A stretch of DNA of 64,000 nt from an uncultured Aureimonas sp. (GTDB lineage Bacteria > Pseudomonadota > Alphaproteobacteria > Rhizobiales > Rhizobiaceae), in NCBI RefSeq assembly GCF_913775355.1, contig NZ_CAJYIU010000287.1, positions 1-64,000 of the forward strand, given 5' to 3'. Both the position numbers and the translations under genes were made by a program. Numbering within the stretch: position 1 is the first letter of the stretch; every line of letters starts with the position of its first letter. Positions 49,473-58,324 of the stretch are shown piece after piece. The notes under the pieces are model-generated. The model saw only the letters and a program-made list of their open reading frames with translations, made no database searches and had not been told where the DNA came from.

Positions 49473-50639
49473 CTAAGGCGGACAGGCCTTCGCAACAGGC
49501 GAGCCGACGCGCGCGGTGATGTTCAGCGCGATGAACTGCGAGGACACCGGCCCCGATCGCGCCGAGGCACATTCGAGCCGCTTCGAGATGACGGGGTCGT
49601 CATGGCGGAAATGATCCCGGAGAATTTCCACGAACGGGGGCAGCGTCTTCGGCATTTCCTGCGGCCGGGTCGTGTAGGGCTTGAGGATCGACGGATCGTC
49701 CAATGCGTCGAGCGTGAAGCGCGTGACGTTGGCGAGGCGGCGATCCTGCTCGCGTGTGAGAGGACGTCCGTTCGCCTCGACAATGCGCACGAGGATCGCC
49801 ATCGGGTTGAGCGCGAAGATCTGGTAGTGGAGCGCCTTGCCGCCCCGGCGCAACTCCTGCGGCATGGCGCCGTCGGGCGTTGCGGTCTTGAGGGCCCGAT
49901 CGAGCTGATACGCGGCGAGATCGACGCCGCCCGCTTCGCCCCGCGCGATCGCCAGCATCGAGAGGGCAGCCGCTCCCCAGTGGGCATGGTTCGTCGTGGG
50001 CTTGTCCCAACCCGACGCGCGCGGCGAAGGCGGCAGTTCGGGATAGCCGCCTTCGATCGCCCGCGAGAGACGGGCGAACCAATCGACGACCGCCGCCCGG
50101 TCGCCGTCCTGCCAGGGCGCCATGTCGGCGGCCTGGAAGGCGTTGACCGCAGCGATCGCGGTCCAGCTCGTCAGAAGCGCCGCCTGCCGCCGCCCGTTCC
50201 GGTCGTTGTCGTCGAGCCCGTCTAGCATGGCACCGGCGCGGGCCCAGGTCACCAACGTGCGCTGAAGGCATTCGGCGGCCTCGGCACGGCGCTCCGGCTC
50301 GTCTTCGTATCGCGTCAGCCACAGGAGGATCGACGTCTTGAACCGTTCGGTCGCGCCGATGCGGCGCGAGTAGGCCGCCATCTTGCCGCGATCGACGACC
50401 GACTGCGTGGCACCCGGTGCGTAGAAGGTGAACATGCCGGACATGTCGACGAGCGGCGGGACGATGTGGCGGCAGGAGGGCTTCTGCGACGCTGGCGAAG
50501 AGCCGTCGATCCGGCTGGTCAACTCGAACGGGTAGCGCAACTCGGCGTTCGCCGCGCCGGCCCCGAGGACGACGGCCACACCGGCGGCGAACGCCAGGGT
50601 GCGGAGTAGACGGTCGAACCGACCCGACATCGGCTTCAT
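49473..50639 (-). CDS. periplasmic alginate-lyase-like protein (PL5 family)
   Basis: 388 residues. N-terminal signal peptide (MKPMSGRFDRLLRTLAFAAG, hydrophobic to about 30, cleavage after ANA near 32). The (alpha/alpha)-barrel Alginate_lyase domain covers about 70-330. Catalytic candidates of the AlgL family are visible: Asn217-His218 (TTNHAHW), Arg264/Arg265 and Tyr272 (LRRGGKALHYQIFALNP). AlgL enzymes cleave polymannuronate by beta-elimination in the periplasm, often to clear stray polymer during export. No alginate biosynthesis gene (algD, alg8, alg44, algE) is in the window, so the substrate is probably the local polysaccharide; that is inference. Confidence 0.85.
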   Translation of the reverse strand: MKPMSGRFDRLLRTLAFAAGVAVVLGAGAANAELRYPFELTSRIDGSSPASQKPSCRHIVPPLVDMSGMFTFYAPGATQSVVDRGKMAAYSRRIGATERFKTSILLWLTRYEDEPERRAEAAECLQRTLVTWARAGAMLDGLDDNDRNGRRQAALLTSWTAIAAVNAFQAADMAPWQDGDRAAVVDWFARLSRAIEGGYPELPPSPRASGWDKPTTNHAHWGAAALSMLAIARGEAGGVDLAAYQLDRALKTATPDGAMPQELRRGGKALHYQIFALNPMAILVRIVEANGRPLTREQDRRLANVTRFTLDALDDPSILKPYTTRPQEMPKTLPPFVEILRDHFRHDDPVISKRLECASARSGPVSSQFIALNITARVGSPVAKACPP

Positions 50640-50813
50640 GGCAGGATCCTTCCTTGATCGACGGCTCTCACCGCATGTGGCCCTGACGGAGGGCGACCGC
50701 GTGCGAGAGCCGGAGAAGTAGCCGAAGGCTGGCGGTGACAGTCGATCGCGCGAACCAACGCAATCGAGATTGCGGCGTGCGATGCGCGCCCATAATACAA
50801 CCCTTGCGTGCAG

Positions 50814-50842
50814 TTGACTCGTCCTCGCGATTTCGGTCTAAG
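50814..50842 (+). promoter_or_regulatory. candidate promoter for the flippase operon
   Basis: TTGACT (50814-50819), 17 nt, TCTAAG (50837-50842). Downstream lie a CTGCA-AATG-TGCAG inverted repeat (50867-50880) and an AT-rich stretch. The rest of the 407-nt gap (50640-51046) holds no supported gene except a possible 37-codon leader frame (50953-51066, preceded by GAGGAATTG) that would overlap the flippase start. Confidence 0.5.
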
Positions 50843-51046
50843 CCGCTCCGCCCGGACCGACATGACCTGCAAATGTGCAGCTCTCCCTGCTTGATCCTTG
50901 TGTCCGGAATGCGAATTACAGAAAATTTTGCAGTGCAGCGAGGAATTGTGCAATGATTCATCGCTATGTCGTGATCGGCGTCTTCATCGGCCGTTCCGTC
51001 GGGAACGACGACGCGGCACGGTTTCGTCAGGATTTCGCGGGGACAC

Positions 51047-52471
51047 GTGACGTCAGTCAGAACTAGCCTGATCTGGTCCGCCGCGCGCAACTGGGGGACG
51101 CGGCTCGGATCGGTGATCGTCTTCATCGTGGTCGCGCGCGTCCTGCCCCCGAGCCAGCTCGGCCTCTTCGCGACCGCTGCGACCGTGATCGCCGTGGCGG
51201 AACTCGTCGCCGAGAACGGCCTCGGCGAAGCGGTGGTCCAGGCGCCGGAACTCGACGACCGCCTCCTGTCGGCCGCGTTGATCGTCAACGTCATTCTCGC
51301 CATGGTGGTCGCCGGCGCACTCCTTGCGATCGGCCCCTGGCTCGAGACCGCCCTGGAGGCTTCGGGGCTCGAGGCGATCCTCAGCGTCGTCGTTCTCGTC
51401 ATCCTCTTCAACGCCTTCAGCTATGTGCCGCAGGCCTATCTCCGGCGTCGGTTCGAGTTTCGCTGGCTGGCCTTCCGGGCGCTCGTCGCGACCGTGGTCT
51501 CGGGCGGCGTCGGCATCACCATGGCCCTCACCGGCTTCGGCGTCTGGAGCCTCGTCGCGCAGGCCCTTCTCGCCGCCTTCCTCAATCTCGTCCTGGTCTG
51601 GCGCGCCAAGCCCTGGCACCTGCACCTCGTGAACCCTCTGGCCGCCGCGCCGCTGTTCAAGGTCAGCGGCCACATCTTCGGCTCCAAGCTCGTCGACTTC
51701 GTGGCCAACCGCGGGATCGAGCTGGCCATCGCCGCGGGCGCGGGCCCGGCCGCCCTGGCGCTCTGGGTGATGGCGTCGCGCCCTTGGGCGGTGCTCATGC
51801 AGCTCGTCTCGGCGGTGACGATGGACGTGGCGCTCCCGAGCTTCGCGCGGCTCGCCTCCGACCGCGAGGCGCTCCTGCGCGCCTACTACACCTCGATCCA
51901 GACGACGGTCGCCATCGGCACCCCGATCTTCGTCCTCCTCGCGATGGTCGCGCCGGAGGTCATGAAGGTCCTCTTCGGCGAGAACGGGCGCGACGGCGGC
52001 TACGTGCTGATGCTCCTCTCGCTGCTCGGCGCGATGCAGCTCATGCAATACTACAACGGGACGCTGCTGAACGCCGTCGGCCTGTCGCACAAGTCGTTCA
52101 TGATCTCGATGGTGAAGGCGGCCGCGATCAGCATCGCCCTGGCGGTCACGTTCGGCCAGAGCCTCTGGAACGTCGCCCTCGGCTTCACGATCGCGCAGTT
52201 CCTAATCACGCCGCTGAGCTTCGCGGTGGCCAGCCGTGCGCTCGACTACTCGATCCGGCACCTCCTGAAGCTGATGGCGCCGTTCCTCATCGCCGAGGTC
52301 GTCGCCTGCGCGGCGATCCTCGCGCTCCGCGAGATCACGCTGCCGTTCGACGCCGCGTTCCTGCGCGGCGCGTGCCTCGGGGTCGCGGGCGGCGTCGTCT
52401 ATCTCGTCGTCGCCTTCCTGATCGACCGTCGCACCACGCGGCGCATTCTGACCAACATCGTAAAGCGATAG
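51047..52471 (+). CDS. polysaccharide flippase (Wzx / MATE-like lipopolysaccharide biosynthesis protein)
   Basis: 474 residues from a GTG at 51047, preceded by GGGGACA. About twelve to fourteen hydrophobic helices; N-terminal SLIWSAARNWGTRLGSVIVF and the VARVLPPSQLGLFATAATVI segment match the Polysacc_synt_3/RfbX family. It moves undecaprenyl-linked repeat units across the inner membrane. First gene of a plus-strand run with the pyruvyl transferase and a glycosyltransferase. Confidence 0.9.
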   Translation: MTSVRTSLIWSAARNWGTRLGSVIVFIVVARVLPPSQLGLFATAATVIAVAELVAENGLGEAVVQAPELDDRLLSAALIVNVILAMVVAGALLAIGPWLETALEASGLEAILSVVVLVILFNAFSYVPQAYLRRRFEFRWLAFRALVATVVSGGVGITMALTGFGVWSLVAQALLAAFLNLVLVWRAKPWHLHLVNPLAAAPLFKVSGHIFGSKLVDFVANRGIELAIAAGAGPAALALWVMASRPWAVLMQLVSAVTMDVALPSFARLASDREALLRAYYTSIQTTVAIGTPIFVLLAMVAPEVMKVLFGENGRDGGYVLMLLSLLGAMQLMQYYNGTLLNAVGLSHKSFMISMVKAAAISIALAVTFGQSLWNVALGFTIAQFLITPLSFAVASRALDYSIRHLLKLMAPFLIAEVVACAAILALREITLPFDAAFLRGACLGVAGGVVYLVVAFLIDRRTTRRILTNIVKR

Positions 52472-52489
52472 GACTGAGGGCCTTTATCC

Positions 52490-53776
52490 ATGGCGGACGG
52501 TAACAAGAAGGCGCTCCGGGAACTGGCGCGCGAGGTCATCGTGGCGCCGCGGATGTTCCGCGAATGGCGCAAGCTGACGAAGGCGCCCGTGCGCAAGGTG
52601 GCGTCCGGTTCGGCGACGCGCGTGGCGATCGTCCCCTGCGTCCCGCGCAATCCGTTCGGCTCGCGCGGCGACGAGGCGATGATCCAGGCCGTGATCGACG
52701 CCCTGCGCCAGAACGGTATCGCCGGATCGATCGGCATCGTCACCGAGACCGACGCGCTGCCGCCGCACATGGCGTCGCAGGGTCTCAAGGCCGAGCCCTG
52801 CTGGGGGGCGCCGTGGCGGCTCGCCAAGGTCTTCGACCGCATCAAGGACTACGACGCCGTCGTGGTCATCGGCGCGGACCTCATGGACGGCTACTATTCC
52901 AGCATCTCTTCGCTTCGCCTCTGGATGGTGGCCGATCTCTTCAGCCGCGTCCGGACCGCCGGCGTCATCACCGGCTTCTCGTTCAATGCCGCGCCGCGCT
53001 GGCCGGTCCGCGCGTTCCTGAAGCTTCGGGGCCGCTCGCCGCTCGTGGTCAACCTGCGCGATCCCGTCTCGCTGAAACGGTTCGAGCAGGCAGCCCCTGG
53101 CGTCGGCCGTCTCGTCGCCGACTGCGCGTTCCTCCTGAAGCCGGCCGCCGGGGCCGACACCGCCGCGACGATGGCATGGATCGCCGCCCAGCGCGCGAGC
53201 ACCAACGTCGTCGGGCTCAACGTCCACCCGATGCTGTCGCCCGACCGCGATCCGGTGGCGATTGAGCGCATCGTCCAGGCGACCGCGGAAGCGATCCGCA
53301 CCCTGATCGACCGCCGCGGCGTCTCGGTCCTTCTCCTCCCGCACGACTTCCGCGCCGGCAACAACGGCGACGTCGCCATGCTGGAGCGCGTCGCCGTCGC
53401 GGTCGACCGCCCGGACCGGGTGCGTCTCCAGGCCGGCGAAATTTCGGCCGCCGAGATCAAGGGTCTCGCCGCCGAGACGGAGCTCGTGATCTCGGCCCGC
53501 ATGCACCTGGCCATCGCGGCGCTGGGCGCCGGTGTCCCGGTCGTCGGCATCACCTACCAGGACAAGTTCGAAGGCCTCTTCGAGCACTTCTCGCTGCCCA
53601 AGTCCTACCTGATCGACCGCACGAAGGCGGGGGACGCCGCGCTGATGACGCGCGTCTTCGACGACGCGTTCACGGCCCGCAGCGATCTTCGCGCCTCCGT
53701 CGAGGCGCATGTCGGCGACGTCAGGGCCAAGTCGCGCTCGACCTTCGACGCGCTCGGCTCGGCCATCGCCGGATGA
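52490..53776 (+). CDS. polysaccharide pyruvyl transferase family protein
   Basis: 428 residues. PS_pyruv_trans fold: RNPFGSRGDEAMIQAVIDAL (about 53-72), DAVVVIGADLMDGYYS near 124, LPHDFRAGNNGDVAMLERVA near 284 and the C-terminal ISARMHLAIAALGAGVPVVG (about 325-344) with the conserved RxH. Such enzymes add pyruvate ketals from phosphoenolpyruvate to sugars, giving the polymer negative charge. It starts 18 nt after the flippase, and its stop overlaps the next gene (ATGA). Confidence 0.9.
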   Translation: MADGNKKALRELAREVIVAPRMFREWRKLTKAPVRKVASGSATRVAIVPCVPRNPFGSRGDEAMIQAVIDALRQNGIAGSIGIVTETDALPPHMASQGLKAEPCWGAPWRLAKVFDRIKDYDAVVVIGADLMDGYYSSISSLRLWMVADLFSRVRTAGVITGFSFNAAPRWPVRAFLKLRGRSPLVVNLRDPVSLKRFEQAAPGVGRLVADCAFLLKPAAGADTAATMAWIAAQRASTNVVGLNVHPMLSPDRDPVAIERIVQATAEAIRTLIDRRGVSVLLLPHDFRAGNNGDVAMLERVAVAVDRPDRVRLQAGEISAAEIKGLAAETELVISARMHLAIAALGAGVPVVGITYQDKFEGLFEHFSLPKSYLIDRTKAGDAALMTRVFDDAFTARSDLRASVEAHVGDVRAKSRSTFDALGSAIAG

Positions 53777-54999
53777 CCGGTTCCGCCTCGCCGCCGAACG
53801 CCGCCCGCAGAGCCGTCCTCGTCTGCGAGGAGGTGCCGGTCGCCGGCACCAACGGCGCGGGGAGCTACAATCTGACGGTCCTGCGCGCACTGCGCGCGCT
53901 GAGCTGGCGGATCGATCTTCTGGTCACCGGTCGGCGCGTGCCGGAGCGGATGCCGCAGACCGACTTCGGCGGGCGGGTCGACTTCCTACATGCGCGGCGG
54001 ATCGGTCCGTTCCTCCTGCCGACTTCGCCGGGCGCCGTGGCCCGCTCGGTCCACCGTCTCCTGAAGCGGGTCCGACCGTCCGGGACGGGCCAGACGCAGC
54101 ACCGACAGATCGCCATCGGCCGATTCTTGAGCGACCGGGAAATCCGCGCCGCCGGACGGCATCTTTCGGCCGCACCGCCGGACGCCGTCTTCGCGGACAC
54201 GATCTTTCGCAGCGGCGTCCTGGCGGCGACCCCGCCGGCGGTGCGCCATCGCATCCTGATCGGCCACGACGTCTTCCACCACCGCGTCGCTTCGCTGCGC
54301 GCCAACGGCTTCGAGGCGACGCCGGGCGTCGACCGCGCGATGGAGGAACGCCTCTACCGGCAGTTCACCGGCATCGTCTCGATCAACGCCAGCGACGACC
54401 GCACCGCGCGCGAGATGGCCCCCGCTGCGCGGCACGCGACGGTCCTGCCAAGCGCCGGCGGCGCGCAGCTCGCGGCGGACGGGCGCCCGCATGCGGGCCA
54501 CCGTCTCTTCTATCTCGGCAGCCTCGGCGCCCATAACGTCGACGGACTGGCCTGGTTTCTGGAACGCGTCTGGCCCGCGATCCGCCTCCGCCTTCCCGGC
54601 GCGACGCTGGACGTGGCGGGTGCGATCGCCGAGCGCTTCCCCGATCCGGTCGCGGGCGTCACGTTCCACGGGCGCGTCCGGGATCTCCAGGCGCTCGCCT
54701 CGCAATGCGCGGCCGCCGTCAATCCGGTGCGGATGGGCAGCGGCATCAAGATCAAGATGGTCGACTATTTCGGGCTCGGCCTGACCTGCGTCGCGACGCC
54801 GAAGGCCGCGGAAGGGTTCCCGCAGGAGCCCGCGCCACCGTTCGAGGTGGCCGGCGAGGACGCGTTCGGCGATGCGGTGGTCGCCCACCTCACCGACATC
54901 GATGCGCGGATGGCGATGGCGGGCCGGGTGCCGGCCTACCTTATGCTGTTCTCGGATGCGGCCGCCGCCGAACGGGTCTCGAGCCTTCTTGCGGACTGA
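53773..54999 (+). CDS. glycosyltransferase family 4 protein
   Basis: 408 residues. GT-B fold with an N-terminal VLVCEEVPVAGTNGAGSYNL acceptor half and a C-terminal donor half: FYLGSLGAHNVDGLAWFLER (near 246), VTFHGRVRDLQALASQCAAA near 298 and NPVRMGSGIKIKMVDYFGLG near 318, the Glyco_trans_1_4 pattern. It probably adds one sugar to the lipid-linked unit in the cytoplasm. It is coupled to the pyruvyl transferase by ATGA and ends in a hairpin shared with the convergent glycosyltransferase. Confidence 0.88.
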   Translation: MTGSASPPNAARRAVLVCEEVPVAGTNGAGSYNLTVLRALRALSWRIDLLVTGRRVPERMPQTDFGGRVDFLHARRIGPFLLPTSPGAVARSVHRLLKRVRPSGTGQTQHRQIAIGRFLSDREIRAAGRHLSAAPPDAVFADTIFRSGVLAATPPAVRHRILIGHDVFHHRVASLRANGFEATPGVDRAMEERLYRQFTGIVSINASDDRTAREMAPAARHATVLPSAGGAQLAADGRPHAGHRLFYLGSLGAHNVDGLAWFLERVWPAIRLRLPGATLDVAGAIAERFPDPVAGVTFHGRVRDLQALASQCAAAVNPVRMGSGIKIKMVDYFGLGLTCVATPKAAEGFPQEPAPPFEVAGEDAFGDAVVAHLTDIDARMAMAGRVPAYLMLFSDAAAAERVSSLLAD

Positions 55000-55004
55000 G
55001 CCCG

Positions 55005-55028
55005 GCGGCACGGTCCTAGCCGTGCCGC
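55005..55028. terminator. hairpin between convergent glycosyltransferases
   Basis: GCGGCACGG-TCCTAG-CCGTGCCGC, 9-bp perfect stem with a 6-nt loop, placed between the stops at 54999 and 55051. A CTTTTCC stretch follows after 12 nt on the plus strand. It likely ends both transcripts. Confidence 0.6.
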
Positions 55029-55050
55029 TCGCCTTCGCTTTTCCTGCCCG

Positions 55051-56259
55051 TCAGGCGCCGGCAAGACCCTTGGCGCGCGCGGGCGCTGCGAGCCGCGCAT
55101 AGGCCGCGACATAGCGCTCGGCTTCGCGGTCCCAGTCGAACTGGGCGTCCGCCAGCGCCTTTGCGCGCAGGCCCGCTGCGCGGCGAAGCTCCAGGTCCTC
55201 GATCAGCGGACGGGCGGCGGCGGCGAGGCCCGCCGGCGTCGCGTCGGCGGCATAGCGGCCGGCATCACCGAGCAGGCGCCGCGTTTCGGTGAGGTCGTAG
55301 GAGACGGACGGGATGCCGAGCGCGGAATACTCGAACACCTTGTTCATGCTGATCTTGTCGTTGTACTCGTTCACCGGGTCCGGGATGATACCGATGTCGA
55401 AGGTCGACAGCGCCGCGAGGAGGTCCTCGCCGCGCAGGTAGCCGGTGAAGGTGATGTGCTCGGCGACGCCGAGTTCGCCTGCCAGCTGCCGCACGGACGC
55501 CAGCGCCGGCCCGTCGCCCACGACCACCGCACGGATGTCGCGCTGCCCGTGGTCGGCGACGAGGTGATGGACGCAGCGCACGAGATGATCGACGCCGTCC
55601 TGGTCGGCGATGATCCCGACATAGCCGAGGACGGTGCCGGCGCCCGCGCGCAGCGCCTCGTTGGGTGCCACGCGCCGGATGCGCGCCTTGTCCGGCACGC
55701 TGTAGACGGTGACGACGTCCTCGGGCTTTTTGCCGCCGCGCGATATGGCAAGGCTCCGGTAGGTCTCGTTGGCCGAGATCACGAGATCGGCCGTGCGGAA
55801 GGTCGCCTTCTCCGCCATCAGGAGCAGGCTGTGGAAGAAGCCCTTGCGCTCGAACTTGGCGACGAAGAGTTCCGGGCAGACATCGTGATGGTCGAAGACG
55901 AACTTCTTGCCGAAGAGCTTGAAGGGCGCGGCGACGAGGAAGATGAGGTCCGGCGGATTGCACGCCTGGATCACGTCGAAGCCGCGGCGGCGGCTCACTT
56001 TCAGGAGCAGGCGCAACTCGTGAAACAGCGCGGCCGCGTATTCATAGAGGAACGCGAACTTGCCCGAGGCCTCGAGCGGCAGGTTGTGGCGGAAGATCTC
56101 GATATCGTCGATCGTCTCGAAGGCGGCCGGGAACTGCTGGCTCTTCGGGCAGATCACCGAGACCGTCCAGCCGGCATCGCGCAGCGCGCAGGCTTCCTGC
56201 CAGACGCGCCGGTCGAGCGGCACGGGAAGATTCTCGACGACGATTACGCAGGACGGCAT
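55051..56259 (-). CDS. glycosyltransferase family 4 protein (WcaI/CapM-like)
   Basis: 402 residues. N-terminal glycosyl-transferase 4 half: VENLPVPLDRRVWQEACALR near 8 and DHHDVCPELFVAKFERKGFF near 124; C-terminal Glycos_transf_1: GYVGIIADQDGVDHLVRCVH near 212, TFTGYLRGEDLLAALSTFDI near 270 and the EX7E-like segment NEYNDKISMNKVFEYSALGI near 298. The PVPLDRRVW start is common in transferases acting in succinoglycan and similar exopolysaccharide pathways. It has its own candidate promoter upstream. Confidence 0.9.
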   Translation of the reverse strand: MPSCVIVVENLPVPLDRRVWQEACALRDAGWTVSVICPKSQQFPAAFETIDDIEIFRHNLPLEASGKFAFLYEYAAALFHELRLLLKVSRRRGFDVIQACNPPDLIFLVAAPFKLFGKKFVFDHHDVCPELFVAKFERKGFFHSLLLMAEKATFRTADLVISANETYRSLAISRGGKKPEDVVTVYSVPDKARIRRVAPNEALRAGAGTVLGYVGIIADQDGVDHLVRCVHHLVADHGQRDIRAVVVGDGPALASVRQLAGELGVAEHITFTGYLRGEDLLAALSTFDIGIIPDPVNEYNDKISMNKVFEYSALGIPSVSYDLTETRRLLGDAGRYAADATPAGLAAAARPLIEDLELRRAAGLRAKALADAQFDWDREAERYVAAYARLAAPARAKGLAGA

Positions 56260-56340
56260 CGCGGGCCCTCAAATTGTTCGGGAACGATCGGCCGTGCGGC
56301 AGAGGCGCCGGCGTCGGCAACTATCTCACAGAGGATGCAG

Positions 56341-56369
56341 CTTGTATCTTGCTGCAGCGCACCAATCAA
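56341..56369 (-). promoter_or_regulatory. candidate promoter of the minus-strand glycosyltransferase
   Basis: On the minus strand TTGATT (56369-56364), 17 nt, TACAAG (56346-56341), about 82 nt ahead of the ATG at 56259. Its place in the 178-nt gap after the upstream gene suggests the glycosyltransferase can be transcribed separately. Confidence 0.45.
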
Positions 56370-56437
56370 GGTTGCGCCCGGTCGCGCGCGTGTCATCAGA
56401 CCGTATGGTGAAGAGGAAGGCCGGTCTATCGGCGCCC

Positions 56438-57982
56438 TCATCCCGCCTGCCCGCCTCTTGACGACCGGCCGAGGGGCGCATCCGCACGGCGTCCGAGGCT
56501 GATGGTCGTCGCCGCGGCGAGATAGGTCGCGAAGTAGGCGGCCATGCCGGGGATCTGGAGCGAGAAGTCGACCAGTCCGTGGAGACCGACGAGGACCATC
56601 GCTCCGAGCGCCATGAGCGGGACGACCCGCATGCGCCGACGGTCGCGCAGGCCCCTTAGGAGATTGGCCACGATGTGGAGACAGCCGAGAAACAGGACGG
56701 GAACGAAGACGATCCCCAGCCCGACCAGTCCTTCGAGATAGATGTTGTGGGCGCGAAGGAAGACGTCCCAGGGCGCCCCGCAGTCCGGCGGCCGGTAGAT
56801 CGGAAACACCGAGGCGAAGGTCGCGAACCCCGTGCCGAACCGCCAGTTCTGCCCGAACGCGTCGAGCGCGGACCAGTAGAGGCACAGGCGCACGTCGTCG
56901 ATACCGCGCGTCGCCATTCGCTGGATCGTCAGGCCGCCGAAGAGGCCGCCGACGACCAGCACCACGAGCGCGACGACCCCGTAGGCTAGGAGGACGCGGC
57001 GCAGCGTCAGGGGCCGGGCCCCCGCGGGACCGCCCGAGGCCCGGCTTCCGTCCAGCCAGAGAAAGGGCAGGACGGCGACGAAGGCGATCGACGTCGAGAC
57101 GAGCGCGCCGCGCGACTTCGTGAGGAACAGCGCGAGAAGGACGACGAAGGCGGCGAGAAGCCAGGCCATGACGCGCCGAGAGCGCTCGGACGGCAGGCCG
57201 GGATCGGAGATCAGCGACCAGATGGAGAACCGCCCGCGCCGGTCGCGCGGCAGCGCGAGAACTGCGAGCGTCGCGAGGATCAGGCTCGCCACGCCGAGGA
57301 GGCTGCCGGCCGTGTTGCGATTGACGAAGACGCCGGTGAGGCTGTCGAGATAGGCGGTCTTGGCGGTCAGGAGCAGGCTGTCCGGAAAGAACGCCACCTG
57401 CGCGATGCCGAAGACGGCGAACGCCAGACCGAAGGCTCCCAGCCAGGTCAGGAGCTTCAGCGCGCCCTCGTCGGTCTGGTAGAGGCTGAGGCCCGCGCCG
57501 TATAAGACGAAGGGCAGGATCAGGAGGAACACCGCATCCCGCGTCGCGGCCGGATCGACCGATACCGCGCCGCCGATCGGCCCGACCAGACGGTCGACGG
57601 CCGACCAGAGCGGATTGGCGAACGGATTGCCCTCGAAGCTCCAGGACTGGAAGAGGACATAGGCGACGAGAGCGACGGCCATGAGGAGCGCCGCGTGCAG
57701 CGACCGGCGGATCCGGGCCTCCGCGGGCGGCGACAGGGCGCCGACGAAGAGGGCGGCGCCGGCCAGAACGAGGGTGACGAGGAGCGCCGAGTAGGACACG
57801 GCCCCGCGCGAGCCGATGCAGACCGCAAGAGCCGCGATCAGGAGCGCCCGACCAAGAAGGGTCGGACGCGGCGTCCTGCGCTGCGCGCCATCGAGGGTGA
57901 TGGCGGCGTCCGGGCGGCGACGGCCGGACGGCTCCTCGATCTTGATCTCCAGACGGACGCCCTCGAAACCCGTAGCGGTCAT
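56438..57982 (-). CDS. O-antigen ligase/polymerase-like membrane protein (Wzy type), copy 2
   Basis: 514 residues from the ATG at 57982; an in-frame upstream start at 58030 is possible. About twelve hydrophobic helices, a large loop with LTGVFVNRNTAGSLLGVASL (the FxNRN motif near 222 common to O-antigen ligase superfamily members) and a Wzy_C block with FRAHNIYLEGLVGLGIVFV-type sequence near 430. It is unrelated at sequence level to the 42.4 kb homologue, so the two probably do different steps (polymerisation versus ligation). Confidence 0.85.
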   Translation of the reverse strand: MTATGFEGVRLEIKIEEPSGRRRPDAAITLDGAQRRTPRPTLLGRALLIAALAVCIGSRGAVSYSALLVTLVLAGAALFVGALSPPAEARIRRSLHAALLMAVALVAYVLFQSWSFEGNPFANPLWSAVDRLVGPIGGAVSVDPAATRDAVFLLILPFVLYGAGLSLYQTDEGALKLLTWLGAFGLAFAVFGIAQVAFFPDSLLLTAKTAYLDSLTGVFVNRNTAGSLLGVASLILATLAVLALPRDRRGRFSIWSLISDPGLPSERSRRVMAWLLAAFVVLLALFLTKSRGALVSTSIAFVAVLPFLWLDGSRASGGPAGARPLTLRRVLLAYGVVALVVLVVGGLFGGLTIQRMATRGIDDVRLCLYWSALDAFGQNWRFGTGFATFASVFPIYRPPDCGAPWDVFLRAHNIYLEGLVGLGIVFVPVLFLGCLHIVANLLRGLRDRRRMRVVPLMALGAMVLVGLHGLVDFSLQIPGMAAYFATYLAAATTISLGRRADAPLGRSSRGGQAG

Positions 57983-58324
57983 CACCGATCGACCGCGCCC
58001 GTGCCGACCACACATCGGTCGGTTCGGCAAAGTTGCTTCAAGGGAAAGCGGATCTGCGAGGTCGCCGCCTCCGATCGGGACCGCGCCGCGAAGGGCCTAT
58101 GTTGCATCCCGGTCCGCCTCGACAACCCGCCTGATCGATCTCTGACGATGAGGATCCGGCTTCGGCCGAATCGCCGGCAGGGGGAGCGCCGACCCAACCT
58201 GCCGTCAACGTTAATGAAATGCAGTTGCCGGGAGCGGCATCCGCGCTTTCTTATAGTCATTGTTATATGCTAGTCAGGTCACGAGTAATAGATGACTTGT
58301 CGCGTGTCGAGGTCGAGGTTGGTG
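57983..58324. other. divergent upstream region, AT-rich promoter area
   Basis: No gene supported. Around 58205-58295 the sequence becomes AT-richer, with TTAATGAAAT, TATAGT (58252-58257) and TATATGCTAG; it probably carries the promoter of the secreted-protein gene at 58325. An in-frame ATG at 58292 is not used here because the signal peptide begins at MKGFWAG. Confidence 0.45.
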
